Source of the DNA: Triplophysa rosa
Taxonomy: Eukaryota; Chordata; Actinopteri; Cypriniformes; Nemacheilidae
DNA: 64,000 nt
Assembly (NCBI RefSeq): GCF_024868665.1
Contig: NC_079893.1
Location: 15,493,424-15,557,423, forward strand
Direction: 5' to 3'
Part shown: positions 20,614 through 32,883 of the stretch, one piece after another
How the letters are laid out: each line of letters begins with the position of its first letter
How positions within the stretch are numbered: the first letter of the stretch is position 1
Program-made: the position numbers and the translations under genes
The notes under the pieces: generated by a model
What the model saw: the letters and a program-made list of their open reading frames with translations, nothing else
Databases searched by the model: none
What the model was told of the DNA's origin: nothing

Positions 20614-22990
20614 CTACTCCTGCGAGCGGAGAAAACGATCAATAAGGGAGGGGTCCAATTTGTCCCGATCGGGGATCCAGCACCTCTCCTCCGGACCGTA
20701 GCCCTCCCAGTCTACCAGGTATTGATGGCCTCTACCCCGCCGTCTTACATCGAGGAGTCGGCGTACTGTGTAGGCCGGCGACCCCTCGATGAGCCTAGGG
20801 GGCGGAGGGGCAGAGGTCGAGTTGCCACAGGACGGAGGAAGTCCCGTGACGAAGTCCATGGCAATGTGGGACCAAGGTCTCGAAGGGGTAGGTAACGGCC
20901 GCAAGAGTCCTGCCGTGGGACGGTTGGAAGTCTTATTGGTCGCGCAGACTGGGCAGGCCGAGACGAACTCCTGAGCATCCCGCGCCATGGAGGGCCACCA
21001 GAACCGTTGCTTAATAAGCGCGATGGTACGAGAAGCTCCCGGGTGGCAAGCTAGTTTGGAGGAATGTCCCCACTGGAGGACGCTGGTTCGGACCGACTGA
21101 GGAACGAACAATAAGCTCTCTGGAACACCAGCCGGGGGAGTAACGCCATTCAGCGCCTCGCGGACCATCGATTTCACCCTCCAAGTGACCGCCGCAACCA
21201 CTCGACCGGGGGGAACAACGGACACCGGGGGGGTGGAAGTAGTCTCTACCTCAAATTGACGCGAGAGTGCATCCGGCTTACCGTTCTTACTCCCCGGACG
21301 GTAGGCAATGACAAAATCAATACGACCGAAAAAGAGAGTCTAGCGAGCCTGCCGAGAGTTCCGTCGCTTGACCGAGCGGATGTGTTCTAGGTTTCTATGG
21401 TCGGTCCAAACCAGGAAAGGAACCTTGGCGCCCTCCAACCAGTGGCGCCATTCCTCCAACGCAAGCTTCACGGCTAACAACTCTTTATTACCGATGCCGT
21501 AATTCCGCTCTGAGGAATTGAGCCGGCGGGAGAACGCACAGGGGTGTATCTTGTCGTCTGGGGCGGCCCGTTGGGACAAGATCGCTCCTACCCCTGCCTC
21601 CGAAGCATCTACCTCCACAATGAACTGACGAGACGGGTGAGGATTAACAAGAATGGGGCGGACGTAAAAAGATTCTTTAGTTTAACAAAAGCTGTTTGGG
21701 CTCGTTCGGACCATTCGAAACGTCTCAAAGTGGAGATGAGCTCCGACAAGGGAAGAGCGACCTGACTGAACCCTCGGATGAACCGCCTGTAAAAATTGGC
21801 GAACCGCTGGACCGCCTTGCGGTTCACCGGGGTGGACCAATTAGCAACTGCTTCTACTTTGGCAGGGTCCATCCGAATACCCTCAGACGACAAAATAAAT
21901 CCCAGAAACGGAACCGACCGTGCGTGAAACTTGCATTTCTCCACCTTGGCGAACAGATGATTCTCAAGTAACCGGCCTAAGACTCGCCGGACGTGCTGGA
22001 CATGGTCTCGTTAGTTGTGTGAGAAGATCAAAATGTCATCGAGGTAAACGAAAACGAACCGGTCGACCATGTCTCTAAGCATGTCGTTGACGAGCCTCTG
22101 AAAAACCGCCGGTGCGTTCGACAGGCCAAAAGGCATCACTCGATACTCAAAGTGGCCTGTGGGAGTGTTAATGGCGGTTTTCCATTTGTTCCCCTTCCTA
22201 ATCCTGACTAAGTGATGAGCATTGCGTAAGTCTAACTTCGTAAAGATGGTTGCGCCCTGCAAGAGCTCGAAGGCTGACGACATCAAAGGCAATGGGTGAC
22301 TATTCTTGACCGTGATGTCGTTCAGCCCCCGGTAATCAATGCAGGGGCGAAGGGAACCATCTTTCTTCTCCACGAAGAAAAACCCCGCCCCAGCCGGAGA
22401 AGAAGAGGGACGAATAATGTCGGTCAACAAGGAATCGGCCACGTACCTTTCCATAGCCTCCCTCTCGGGACCAGAGAGAGATTAAAGGCAACCCTTAGGT
22501 GGAGAGGTGCCAGGTAATAGGTACGGGCGGTGCGCAGGAAGAGATGCCTCTCGAGACCTACTGAATACCGCTCTAAGATCATGATAAACGGCAGGTACCC
22601 CGTGAGGTGAACAGGATCCTCCTGTAACAGAGGGGTAGAGATCGAGGGAGACAAAGCAGTAGTTAAACAATTAGACGCACAGAAAACACTCCATTCACAC
22701 ACAACATTGTTTCTCCAGTCAATGTGAGTGTTATTTTTCGACAGCCAAGCATGACCCAAAATGACTTGATCAGAGGGTGAATGGATTAGGAGAAACTGGA
22801 GCACCTCTGTGTGATTACCGGAAGTGGTGAGCGACACAGGTTCAGTGGTGGAGGTGATGTCGGTGAGTGGGGTGCCGCAGAGTGTTTCTGCCTCGATAGT
22901 CTTGGTGAGTGGAGTAACGGGAATTCTCCACTTCTTGGCAAGTTCTATGTCAATAAAATCACCCTCCGCTCCAGAGTCTATGAGGGCCTA
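20614..22990 (-). pseudogene. Gypsy pol remnant: protease, RT, RNase H, partial integrase, chromodomain
   Basis: Reading down the minus strand: a retropepsin active site (ALIDSGAEGDF near 22985-22950) with the 'VILGHAWL' C-terminal motif; an RT with '[17 protein letters not shown]', '[19 protein letters not shown]' and the catalytic '[11 protein letters not shown]'; the RT thumb and connection; an RNase H beginning '[16 protein letters not shown]'; the integrase zinc finger '[13 protein letters not shown]...CPVCATNKT'; then '[16 protein letters not shown]'. The catalytic integrase core is missing right after this and the frame passes to a chromodomain ('[17 protein letters not shown]'). Stops or frameshifts occur between protease and RT, after the YLDD box and before RNase H, so no polyprotein is made. 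Confidence 0.88.
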
Positions 22991-23327
22991 CACTGAGTGG
23001 CTCCCTCCCCTCCACTGAATGACTGCCTGGAGAACAGTACGGCTGCGAGAGAGAAGGCTGGCAGGAGTAACGCTTACCCTACGGGAAGTCATGTCGCCAG
23101 GATGATGTCTGCTGAGTGGGCAGACCGCCACTAAATGTCCAGGATCAGTGCAGTAAAGGCACAGGTCGTTGGGCAGACGTCGACGACATTCGTGGTTGGC
23201 ATGGTAGTTATGCATTGTCGGATCTCCGCTACTTCCTGCTGCTGACGACCCAATAGCACACTGCTTTATGACAGCTTGGCGGACATCTGTCTCTCCTGCT
23301 GAGTCCATCCTTTGTGTGGCGATGTAC
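22988..23327 (-). pseudogene. Gypsy gag C-terminal fragment with zinc knuckle
   Basis: A short minus-strand frame contains one CX2CX4HX4C knuckle, CLYCTDPGHLVAVC, followed by a Ser/Arg-rich tail leading into the protease. The frame begins close to the LTR, so the matrix and capsid portions of gag are missing. Its apparent start is inside or at the edge of the LTR and is not meaningful. Confidence 0.75.
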
Positions 23328-23876
23328 TGTAATGGACGTGACAAGGACTCAGATGCAGGTATGGTTAAATGGAGAATTTATTCCAAACAACAAAAAAAAC
23401 CAAAAAGGTAAATCCAAAATAAACACAAGGTGACAGGGTACTCCTGGCAGCAACAACAACAAAAACCAACAAGAAAAAAAACCAACTGTTCACTCCAGTG
23501 GGGCGAGAATAGCGCCGGTATCCATAAGGTAAAACTAGAGGCAAAAAGCCGAATGGGAAAAACAGTCCAAACCGGCCCTCTCAGTTATCGCCTCCCTGGG
23601 GAGAGACGCGGAGATTAAATCCTGCCTTGTGAACAGTAGAGTAGAGAACAAAAGCATTAGTACATGGCATAATGCTCGCAACCAACAAATACATCGCCAC
23701 GCTGAGAACAGGGACAGCCGTGGCTAGAATAGAGGGAAAAACAAATGGAAAACATGTGTGAGTAATTAACGCCGCTTAGTAGCTGAATGGGGAACCAGGC
23801 GGGAGAGAAGTGAAGGGGAAAAACAATCCAACAGTAAAACATAAAAAATAAACAAACTAACAGGCAGAGCCTGACA
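23328..23876 (-). repeat. Gypsy LTR (5' LTR in the coding sense)
   Basis: Matches 20031-20572 over its length. The target duplication TTAAT follows at 23877-23881, and the interrupted LTR of the host element resumes immediately. Confidence 0.9.
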
Positions 23877-23881
23877 TTAAT

Positions 23882-24084
23882 AAACAACCATATATAGTCA
23901 CCTGTAAGGGGGTTTCTGCGTTCAGCTCATATACTTGGTTGTTTGATTTACGCTACCTTTGCTCTAAATCCTGTTTGGTAAAGTCACGTTACTTATGGCC
24001 ATGAAATAATGTAAAGTATATAATTTCATTGATGCATTCGCTGGACGAATGCATAAAAGTATTGTTATGATTTATATTACTAAT
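23882..24084 (+). repeat. LTR of retrovirus-like element, left copy, continuation
   Basis: TAAACAACCATATATAGTCACC at its start joins to the sequence before 20030 exactly as in the uninterrupted copy at 32590. It runs through GGTAAAGTCACGTTACTTATGG and shares more with the reverse copy near 60000 (GCATTCGCTGGACGAATGC region). It is then cut by the retroposon at 24085. Confidence 0.7.
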
Positions 24085-24536
24085 CAGGTGAAAACACACA
24101 AGACAGACATACCCACATACAAAACACTCCACACACACAATATGCACACGTACTAACACACATAGACATAGACACACACACACACGGACGCGCACGCATG
24201 CACACACGTACACAAACAAGTACGCACACACAGTGAGAGCAAACATTTAAGATAAAGGAGAGAGAAGCACAGGTCAAATACAACAGACTATAAATTCCTA
24301 TATGCAATATTGATTAAGTAAAACTTTAAAATTCTAAAGCAGCCCCCCGGCCAGGCAAATAGTGCAAAAGAACAGTATGCAAACGGTGGCGAGGAACCCA
24401 AAACTCTAATCGAGAAAAAAAACTCAGGAGAACCCAGGCCCAACCAGGGGATTCCAGTTCCCCTCTGGCAAAAGCTGCTGCCTCTGCACAAGCTCCACTG
24501 AGCTTGCACAACAAGGCTAAATAAAAATAAATAAAC
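24085..24536 (-). mobile_element. Short retroposon with CA/GT microsatellite (copy B)
   Basis: The 8-bp duplication TTACTAAT flanks it (24077-24084, 24537-24544). The body is about 90 percent identical to 8829-9414, but it lacks that copy's 3' tail. The CA tract (24110-24230) is the counterpart of the GT tract in copy A. Confidence 0.7.
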
Positions 24537-25309
24537 TTACTAATAAGGTAAATTATAGTTTTAAGGTTATCATTTATATTCTAATAGCATTTGAGAATTT
24601 GTGGTGAAGACGTGTCAAGTGACCGCGTCCTTCTTTATCCAGCTCTATCATCTCAGCTCTTGTCAGGTCTCCGCTCTGCCATCAGGTCAGGCCATGAACT
24701 GCATCCTGCTCGCTGTGTTAACCTTGGAATAATGAGACAAGACTGGCTGAGAGTAGAGTACTGTTCTGCACTCTTTGATGCAACAAGTACATCAGTTGTG
24801 TTTTTGGTTCCGGTTGATCTAACTAGTGCAGCCTAAACCCTCAAATGATTTATATTATGGAAGTGTAGTGTATGCAAGATTAAAAAGATGCGTCTTTAGA
24901 CTAGATTTAAACTGACAGAGTGTGTCTGCCTCTCGGACAGTGCAGGGAAGACTATTCCAAAGTTTAGGCACTAAATAGGAAAAGGATCTACCACCTGCAC
25001 TTGATTTTGAAATTCTAGGTATTACCTACTGACAGGACACCTGAGAGCGTAATGCACGTGAAGGGTTGCAATACAATAGGAGTTCACTCAAGTACTGAGG
25101 AGCTAAACCATGTATGGCATTATAGGTAATAAGCAAGATTTTAAAGTTAACGCGATGCTTTATAGGTAACCAGTGCAAGATTGACAGAACCAGGCTAATA
25201 TGGTCATACTTTTTTGTACGTGTAAGAACTCGAGCTGCCGCGTTTTGGACCAGTTGGAGTTTTTGTAATAATCCAGCAGGGGAACCACCTAACAGTGCAT
25301 TACAGTAAT

Positions 25310-26017
25310 CTAGTCTTGATGTCTAGCAAGGTCTAGCAGCACCAATAACGAGATACAACCTCGATCAGATGCCAATAGCAGATAATTTGTAACTCTGATC
25401 AAAGCAGTCTCTGTACTGTGACATGCTCTAAATCCAGACTGGAATTCTTCATTGATGTCATTCCTTTGGAGGAAGGAGCATAATTGAGTTGAAACTACCA
25501 AAATCCAAAACTACCAGAACCCACCAAATTCTTTAATAAAATCTGTGTGGTGCCCTGGAGGCCTATATACAATAGCTAGAATAAATTTTAAAAATGTTTT
25601 ATCCTTAGTATTAGGTGTTGAAACATGAAGTACCATGACTTCAAAAGCATTGTATTTAGAGTTAGACTTCTGGGAAATGCTAAAAGAGTTATTGTGAAGT
25701 GCTGCGACACCTCCCCTTCTGCCTTTTAGACGAGGCTCGTGTTTATAATAATAATCTTGGGGGACAGATTCATTTAAAGTAATATAATCATCTGGTTTTA
25801 CCCATGTTTCTGTGAAACAGAGCATGTCTATTTTATGATCTGTTATTATATCGTTAACAAAACGTGCTTTATTAGAGAGAGATCTAATATTTAGCAATCC
25901 GAGTCGTAACAGTTGATTATCTGTATTTTGTTCATGTTTAATTTGTTTAACGTTTATTAAATTACTTTCAAGAGGTTTACGCATTATTTTATGTTTGCTA
26001 ATCCGGGGGACAGACAC
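25310..26017 (-). pseudogene. L2 ORF2 fragment: endonuclease and RT start
   Basis: The endonuclease part contains 'LGLLNIRSLSNKARFVNDII', 'DMLCFTETWVKP' with the catalytic Glu, 'RRGGVAALH' and 'LAIVYRPPGHHTDFIKEF'. After a deletion the sequence goes straight to '[20 protein letters not shown]' and 'ISLLVLLDL', the start of the RT finger region. Most of the RT is missing, so the fragment is inactive. Confidence 0.85.
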
Positions 26018-26052
26018 AGTCTCTATTTTGTGATGTTTGGGAGAAGGGATTA

Positions 26053-26550
26053 TTACATGTTGTACATTTTGTGTATTCTGTGACGTGAGACGGCAAGCAG
26101 ACAGTTGGTTAAGCCATTCTTTCTGCTCCCTGACCTGGGCCCCAGCGAGTCAAGCTTTAGCATTAGTATTATTAAGACTTTTGCCATATTTCTAGACAGG
26201 ATGGAAGCCCGAGCCCAGGAGGGATGGAGACCATCTCGTTTCAACAGGTCAGGTCTGCCCTCAAAACTCTTCCAGTTATTTATAAAAACTATATCATTCT
26301 GCAGGCACCACTCAGACAACCAGCCATTTAGTGATGATAATTTGCTATAAATCTCATCACCACGATAAGCAGTGAGGGGGCCAGAGAATATTACAGTGTC
26401 TGACAGCATGCTTGCGAGCTCACACACCTCTTTGATGTTATCTTTTGTGATCGCCGATTGATGGAGTCGAACATCATTTGTGCCGACGTGAATAACAATC
26501 TTACTGAATTTACGATTAGCCTTAGCCAGCACATTTAAATTTGACTTCAT
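26053..26550 (-). pseudogene. L2 ORF1 esterase-like domain
   Basis: The frame shows 'SKIVIHVGTNDVRLHQS' and, near its end, 'KRDGLHPSWARASILSRNMA', the conserved blocks of the SGNH hydrolase (esterase) domain found in ORF1 of zebrafish L2 elements. It precedes the endonuclease on the same strand, as in that family. The N-terminal block with the nucleophile Ser is not seen, so this is a partial domain. Confidence 0.75.
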
Positions 26551-26620
26551 GTCAGGCGCTCTGGCTCCCGGTAAATATTCTTTCTCCCCATGGTTTCTTA
26601 CGTTTTCTCCCTTGCAGTTA

Positions 26621-27130
26621 TAATTGAATTTGATAATACTTAGATTTTAATTAAACCAACTTAATTAAATTTTAACTTTGATCAAAACAATCAGATTGCA
26701 CTCTTTAAGGTGTTTAGGAGTAACTCTCAATCGCCTAATAATTTTTTTATTTCAGTTATTCATATGATAATGATTTAACTGACTTTGCTATGACTCCATA
26801 GTGACCCCTAACTACGGGCCCTGTCATAGACCTTAGTGTGGAGCCAGTTCACCCCCGAACATGGAAACCCTCCTTCTCTATCCTAACCTCTCTCTCTCTT
26901 CTCCTATGTGATTTTGTTTTTCTTTTCCTATCGGAGACTGAACCTGTCTGAACATCAGTAAAATTCATGGTAATTATGTTGATGAACTGAATAGCCTGAG
27001 TCACAGAATGACCTCCTAGGTATACACTCTTCAGCCAGATTAGTCATAGTTTTTCCTATGTTCACCCACACCAATTATCTGCTCCCGCCTTCACGGCTAG
27101 GATAATGAGCGTTTAGTTTGCGTCACTAAC
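26621..27130. other. AT-rich sequence between LINE and retrovirus-like interior
   Basis: No coding signal. Could be the LINE 5' untranslated region on the minus strand or older host sequence. Confidence 0.35.
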
Positions 27131-30100
27131 TGACCAACTCAGTTAAGTGTGCAACACATAGCCAATATATTTAGCTCAGTAGATCTGTACGGACTTGCAT
27201 CTTGCTCTTTGTGCCTTTCTCTCTTCCCCTGTGTCTCAATATGTTCAGACTTTCCAGTCCTGTCACCTGCCAGACCAGCCAGCGACCAGGCCAAGCGCTG
27301 CGATGGACTCCTGCCCGGGACCAACAGTGGCACCAGGCAACTGCGCTGAGAGCAGTTGGTCGGACGACCTAAACCGGCGAAGGGACCACGATCCAAACCA
27401 GAGCTTCAACTACAGAGAGCCAACAAACCCATCTGAAGTGCACAGCCAGGATCATCGGTGACCACGACCAGATCGTCCAACTAGAGCCAAAGCGACGGAA
27501 GCCGGAAGGGGCCAGAATCACGTGCAGAACCGCCTAGACCAGCTGGACCTGCAAATGACAGCGGATGAAGAGGACCAGGAGCTACAGGAGGAGATGAAAA
27601 GCTGCAAGAGTCCTTTGCAACACACAGACTGAGCGCAGAGAGCAATTGGAGCAGATGCCAGAAAGGAGCTGTTAGGAAAATTCCAACACGCAGAAGCTCT
27701 CTTCATAATGGCCCAGGTAAAAAAGCAACAATGCCACGGCCAAGGCCTATAAAGGCCATCTGCAAGCAGCCATGCTAAAGTCCAAGCCATGACTCAGCAA
27801 TGGAACCAAAATGAACTGAACATCATGCATCATACTGATGAATTGAAAGGCTTGCAGACTACAAGGTGAACAGATAGGAGAAGCAACAGAATCTCTCCTG
27901 ACAAACAGGCCAGCCCCCAGCGAAAAGGCCAAAGCTGCGAAAGGGTGGGCCAAAGCCCACTGTTCACACCTTCCTAGCCAGCAAACACAGAGGGGTGGGG
28001 CAGGAACCATCCAGAAGAACCTGCAGACACACACCCTGCGTGTCCCCACAGACCACAGTAAGTTGGCCAGAAACATGACAGCTGTCACCATTTAACGCTG
28101 TCACTCTGAACACTGCAGGAGGCCACAACAAACTCCTACCTGCAAAACATTGACTCTCAGGCAGGAACACTGCCCAGTGTGACCACACAAGACAGATCAC
28201 CTGCTTAGGATCACCTCCAGCCTAGAGGACCAGAGCTCCTATGCCAGCAGTCAGAAACTGTCAAAGTGGATTACAGCAGCTACAACACCTCTGCTACAGC
28301 CAGCATCCGAGCCTACATGAGACGACGTAACAGGCCGAAAGGGAAGAAGACTTCAACGCAAAACTCTCCTGCCTCAGAAATCCGCATCACACTGTGAGTC
28401 ATCACCTAAGCACTACGGCCTTCTTCCGCCAAGATCACCTGATATCTGGGGAACTCAGCCCATTAAGCTTACAGAGAACATAGCGCTGCCCCCATAAAGA
28501 CGGTTTAAATCTCTACACATCACAAAGAACTGACTCTGGAGGGTGCACCACAGCAGCAGATCTTCAGCAGAGACTCAGCAGATGTTACAGCCTGCCAGGA
28601 ACAGCCAAGCACCAGAGCGGATGCCCTGAGACAACATGGAGCTGACCACTTTTGTCGGTCGACCCGAAAGATGACGCCCGTGGAAACCCAGCTGGCAACC
28701 TAGGAGCCACTGACCCGTTCCGGCCCAACAGTCATCGACACTTGTCCAGAGAGCAAAACATTGCATCTACGTCTGAACCAGCAGAGATCCTGAGGACATC
28801 AAAGGAGCTGATTCCACAAATCCTCACCAGGAGGATGTAAAAAATCTAAATCAGACTCTTTTTGACCACGAGTGGCATGAGAAATGAACAAGCCTCCAGA
28901 ATGCCCTTCAACTGAGAAAGATGTCCAGATCTCTGCAACCTGCTTGTCAACCACAGAGACAGTCATCCTAGCACCAGATGAGCATGGCACCCAGGCCGCA
29001 TCTCACCAGACTGCTGACTACCCAGAACAAGCCGAGACATACACACGGCCATCAACTGAGGTATGACTGAAACAAGAAGTTCCCACACACCTGACCAGCA
29101 GCTCCACAAGCATGTAAACCCCATGTACATATCACAAATAAACACACGCTCTCTCTTCACCAGCGAAGACCTGCTGAATTGTTTTGATCCTCTAAGAGAC
29201 TTTAACCATTACAAAAGAATTGGGCTCAAGTACGGGAACTTCCGCTTCCCAGCCAGCCAACTCGTCTGAAATGCATTGCTAGGTCACAAAAGTTAGGCAT
29301 GACATCTCAGCCGGTCGCGAGAACTCAGTCTCAAGGTCAAACCAGCCGACGACCCAAACGTTTCCTGCCCTTACCTGCCAAAGGCACATCAACAAGTGAC
29401 ATGATGATAGCAGGCACGGAACTAGGGGCAGATATCTCAGACATCAGCTTTGCACTGTTCACACGCTCTCCACAACAACACCAGCATCAAACATTTCCTC
29501 TGCTGTCAAGTGCACGCAGTTTCCATTGGACTCATGCCTGTCAACCATGGCAATGGCCCAGGACACCCGTGTTTTGAACTTGAAATGGAATAACCAATGC
29601 TGAACCTGCTACTTCCGGGTTCTCGCGAACCTCACAGCCCCATGGGGGCCCTGTCAAGTACGAGAACTTTCTGCCAGACTAGACTAGCCCAGAGCTTCGC
29701 ACTCTGGTGAATAAATGAGAGTGTAGCACCTCCATTCACCAAAAGGGGTCACTGTTCAGCTCAACAAACAGTGTGACCAAGCCCTGAACCACACATATTC
29801 AATGGAATACGTGGAGCATGGCCCACTCTGGAAGCCCCACCCCCTTTTTACTGAATAAGTCATCTTTTGCAGTGACATACTGTACAAGTGAGTACATTTA
29901 CCAAAGACTTTGAACAATGCCTTCATGAAGAGCATGACAGCGGATTACCACCCTAAGGACATGGACAACGCCCTGCACCTGCCATAAACGGCCAGTGCTA
30001 GAGCTGCTCTTCACAAAAGACAATGATTCAGAACTAATGTCAACTATGCGGCCCCACTCACAGAATCACATGACATTACATCCCAAGCTAGCTGCATCCC

Positions 30101-32242
30101 GGGCTACACAGAACACCACCTACAAGGTTTGTGAAATGTTAAAAAGAACTGCCCACTCATGTAAATGAGCGCTCAAGACGGTGCCATGTACGCACCAAAT
30201 GGCACCTGCGCTTCACCACATTGCCTGATCTACCCTTGCTGAATGGGGGTCCATCTGAAAGCTGGACTTGCCAAACACTGCCTTAACACTGGTCTACACT
30301 GACAACGTGACCAGAACGAAAGGGGGGTAGCCGAGCACCAGCTGAACACGGCTCTTACCACAGCCCGAGCACCCAGATGACAAGAGCTGTTCCTTCACAA
30401 GCCATCCAGCGATGTTCCATTCACATCAGAACACAGAAGGTAGCCATAGAGACCTGCCACCAACCTGTGATGTTTCTAACAGTCAACGCCTCCTCACCAC
30501 AGATCCCATGCACACAAAGCCACGTGGTCGACGACACAATGGTGAGGCACTGCACACCCAGAGCAGGTGTTTTGTGGAAAATGACAAGCCTGTCCCACTG
30601 CAACACTTCAAGCTGGGGCCCCAAACATCACAGCACAAGTGACAACTATCCGGATTAATCATTCAAATCGCAACAGCTCACAAAAAAAACTCCATCAGAC
30701 AATTTCTTACCTGCATAGACTCAAAGTAGGCTAAGCTAAGTTTCACACGCTATCACTTGGCAAGAAAAATAGCAAATCATAAGCCAGTTGAGCATTAACA
30801 CCTGTTCCAGACACCTAGTGTCATCACAGAGGAACACGATATACTCCTCTGCGGGAAAAGGTCAAAGAACATTTCAAGTAAACCTGTGAAAACAGGCATT
30901 TTGCAGCAACCGGTGGTCACCAAAAACCCACCCGCCCATCCCAAGCATTGCTTCTAAGCCACAGCTACCACCTCACGCCGCCCGCATCACACCCACCCAC
31001 CCACACTGGCTCTGCCTAAAATACGAAGCAACCACCAACGCTCACAAGCGATGCTAAACACCTTCCTTTCACGATGTCCAACCTTGCTGCGTCTGATAAG
31101 CAAAATCCTCTAGTCTGTTCCTGTAACAACACAGCGCCACGGCGTGCAGCTTTCCAGGAACAAAGGGGGGTCATGCTGATGTATGCCTACGACGCACCAT
31201 GGGCCAGACACCACGACACCAAAGCCACTAACACACAAAGAAGTGGCGCACTGCCCTGGCATGCAGCGACAGAGCACATCAGTAGATGTTGAGTTGATTC
31301 TAGCTCCAACCAGCAAATTTTACACCCTCACTATGATTCAAAACAGCCACCTCCCCAGGGTAGAACATCAAGAAAGATTGTGTGTGACCTGTGCCCAGGT
31401 CAACAAGGGGCAACCATGACTTTTTACAATCACACGCAAGTTCACCAAGCGGGTAGAGTACCACCCAGCATCCCACGAGACAGACCACTGCATCACAGCA
31501 CACCTCCACATGTTCTCCATTTTCAGACGGCCACTGATAACCAGCTCAGACAGAAACGCCCACTCCAGGACCGACATCAGGCACAGAGGTTTTGGAAACC
31601 AACAAGCATACAAGCCTAACTCCATTCTCTGAACCAGTCTCAGCCGGCTAAGTGTAAGGAACCAACTGAACAACGAGCAGTACGCTGGAGAAGTATGTGT
31701 CTGTTAACATGTAAACTGGGATGGGAACAGCCCCCTTGTGTCCACCGCCATCAAAGGGACCTCAAACCAACCGACGGGTGTGTCTCTTTTTGATCTGATG
31801 GCCTAAGCTCAGACAATACCACTACAACATCCAAAGTGCCAGCCAAGAGACTTCAACCTTGTCACACCCTACACCGCTCACCAGTACTTCAATGAAAGAC
31901 ACCGGAGCATGACACCTGCTTTTGCTCTGTAATCACTGCAGAAAACATGAAGACCAGAGAGCATGCTGCACCCGGCAAGATTCACAAGAGGAACCTGATG
32001 TGGGTGACAAGAATTGGTGTCATAACTTTGCCCAGCTATGTGAGACAACCTCCCATCTGTTGTCTAAGAAACTTCTGCCACACTGGACGGGACTTCCTGT
32101 GATTGTAGACAGGGACTCCCTCATCACTCACAGAGTCGAGATGAGCGGGGGCAAGAAGGACCAATCATCAGACGTGTCCCTCGCCACCAGTTTAATGACA
32201 CTTGACCTCTGGGCAAGAAATAAGCTAATGTCAACTGAGCAG
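27131..32242 (+). mobile_element. Decayed retrovirus-like interior, A+C-rich
   Basis: About 5 kb of sequence has a striking shortage of T on the plus strand and no frame longer than about 110 codons. Faint retroviral pol signals are visible: an RNase H-like 'LTLVYTDNVTRTKGG' followed by 'AEHQLNTALTTAR' near 30280-30350, and a 'CVTCAQVNKGQP' at 31381-31416 resembling the zinc-binding CxxC of a retroviral integrase. It stops at an LTR of the same family as the one at 19556, in the same orientation. Many stops and shifts occur and no intact gene is present. Assignment to an endogenous retrovirus rather than another LTR group is tentative. Confidence 0.5.
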
Positions 32243-32730
32243 AAGTGAACTTCTCTCTTCGGAGACTGCCCTTTTCCCCCCATTGGGGGGGAAGAAGGAA
32301 CAATGGACTTCTGCTGCCTCGCACCCCTTGATGAGCCACGCTGCTGGTCACGAGGGCCGGAACTTTCCAGCTGGACTGCATTCTGAAACCTTTTGAACAA
32401 TTCCATCTCTACACGCGCATACGGATATTGGTCCAGCACATAGCTTGCAAGTATCCGATTCTATATATAGAATAGCTGCATTAAGTTTGTACCTCTTTGT
32501 TAAAGACTTTTTCTCTCTCCGCGCTCCCTAGTGCGTTTGTGTTTCATGTGTCATTGTTTATGTCATTATGTTCATGTAGAGTAGAGTTTAATTAACAACC
32601 ATATATATTCACCTGTAAGGGGGTTTCTGTGTTCAGCTCATATACTTGGTCACTTAAACTGTTTGATTTACGCTACCTTTGCTCTAAATCCTGTTTGGTG
32701 AAGTCACGTTACTTATGGCCATGAGATAAT
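32243..32730 (+). repeat. LTR of retrovirus-like element, right copy
   Basis: From about GTGAACTTCTCTCTTCGGAG to GGCCATGAGATAAT it matches the left copy (19556-20030 plus 23882-24020), without the CT expansion. The TATA-like CTATATATAG is at 32461. The end is obscured by a SINE. Confidence 0.7.
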
Positions 32731-32883
32731 TACATTTACATTTATGCATTTGGCAGACGCTTGAAAGCGACTTACATTGCATTATCCAATACATTTATAC
32801 ATAGGTATGTGCAATCCCCTGGGATCGAACCCACAACCTTGCGTTGTTAACGCAATGCTCTTACCACTGAGCTACAGGAAAGC
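32731..32883 (-). mobile_element. tRNA-Val-derived SINE
   Basis: Reverse complement of the SINE at 4282, from the AAATGTAAAT tail (left) to TTTCCTGTAGCTCAGTGG (right). The anticodon loop TTAACAA gives AAC. It sits in the right LTR. Confidence 0.85.

Larger units (their letters stand above)
20031..23876 (-). mobile_element. Ty3/gypsy chromodomain retrotransposon, internally deleted
   Basis: Direct LTRs lie at 20031-20572 and 23328-23876, both TG...CA, and are flanked by the 5-bp duplication TTAAT (20026-20030, 23877-23881). All coding sequence reads on the minus strand in the order gag knuckle, protease, RT, RNase H, integrase zinc finger, chromodomain. It is 3.85 kb, shorter than a full chromovirus, because much of gag and the integrase core are absent. 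It inserted into the LTR-like sequence 19556-24076. Confidence 0.93.
24545..26620 (-). mobile_element. L2-type LINE, internally deleted
   Basis: On the minus strand the order is an ORF1 with an SGNH esterase-like domain (26550-26053), an APE-type endonuclease (26017-25511), a short RT segment (25501-25310) and the RT C-terminal region plus 3' end (about 25320-24590). The central RT with the YxDD box is missing. The last part reads '[10 protein letters not shown]', '[12 protein letters not shown]' and 'LWNSLPCTVREADT', typical of the end of L2 ORF2. Confidence 0.85.
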
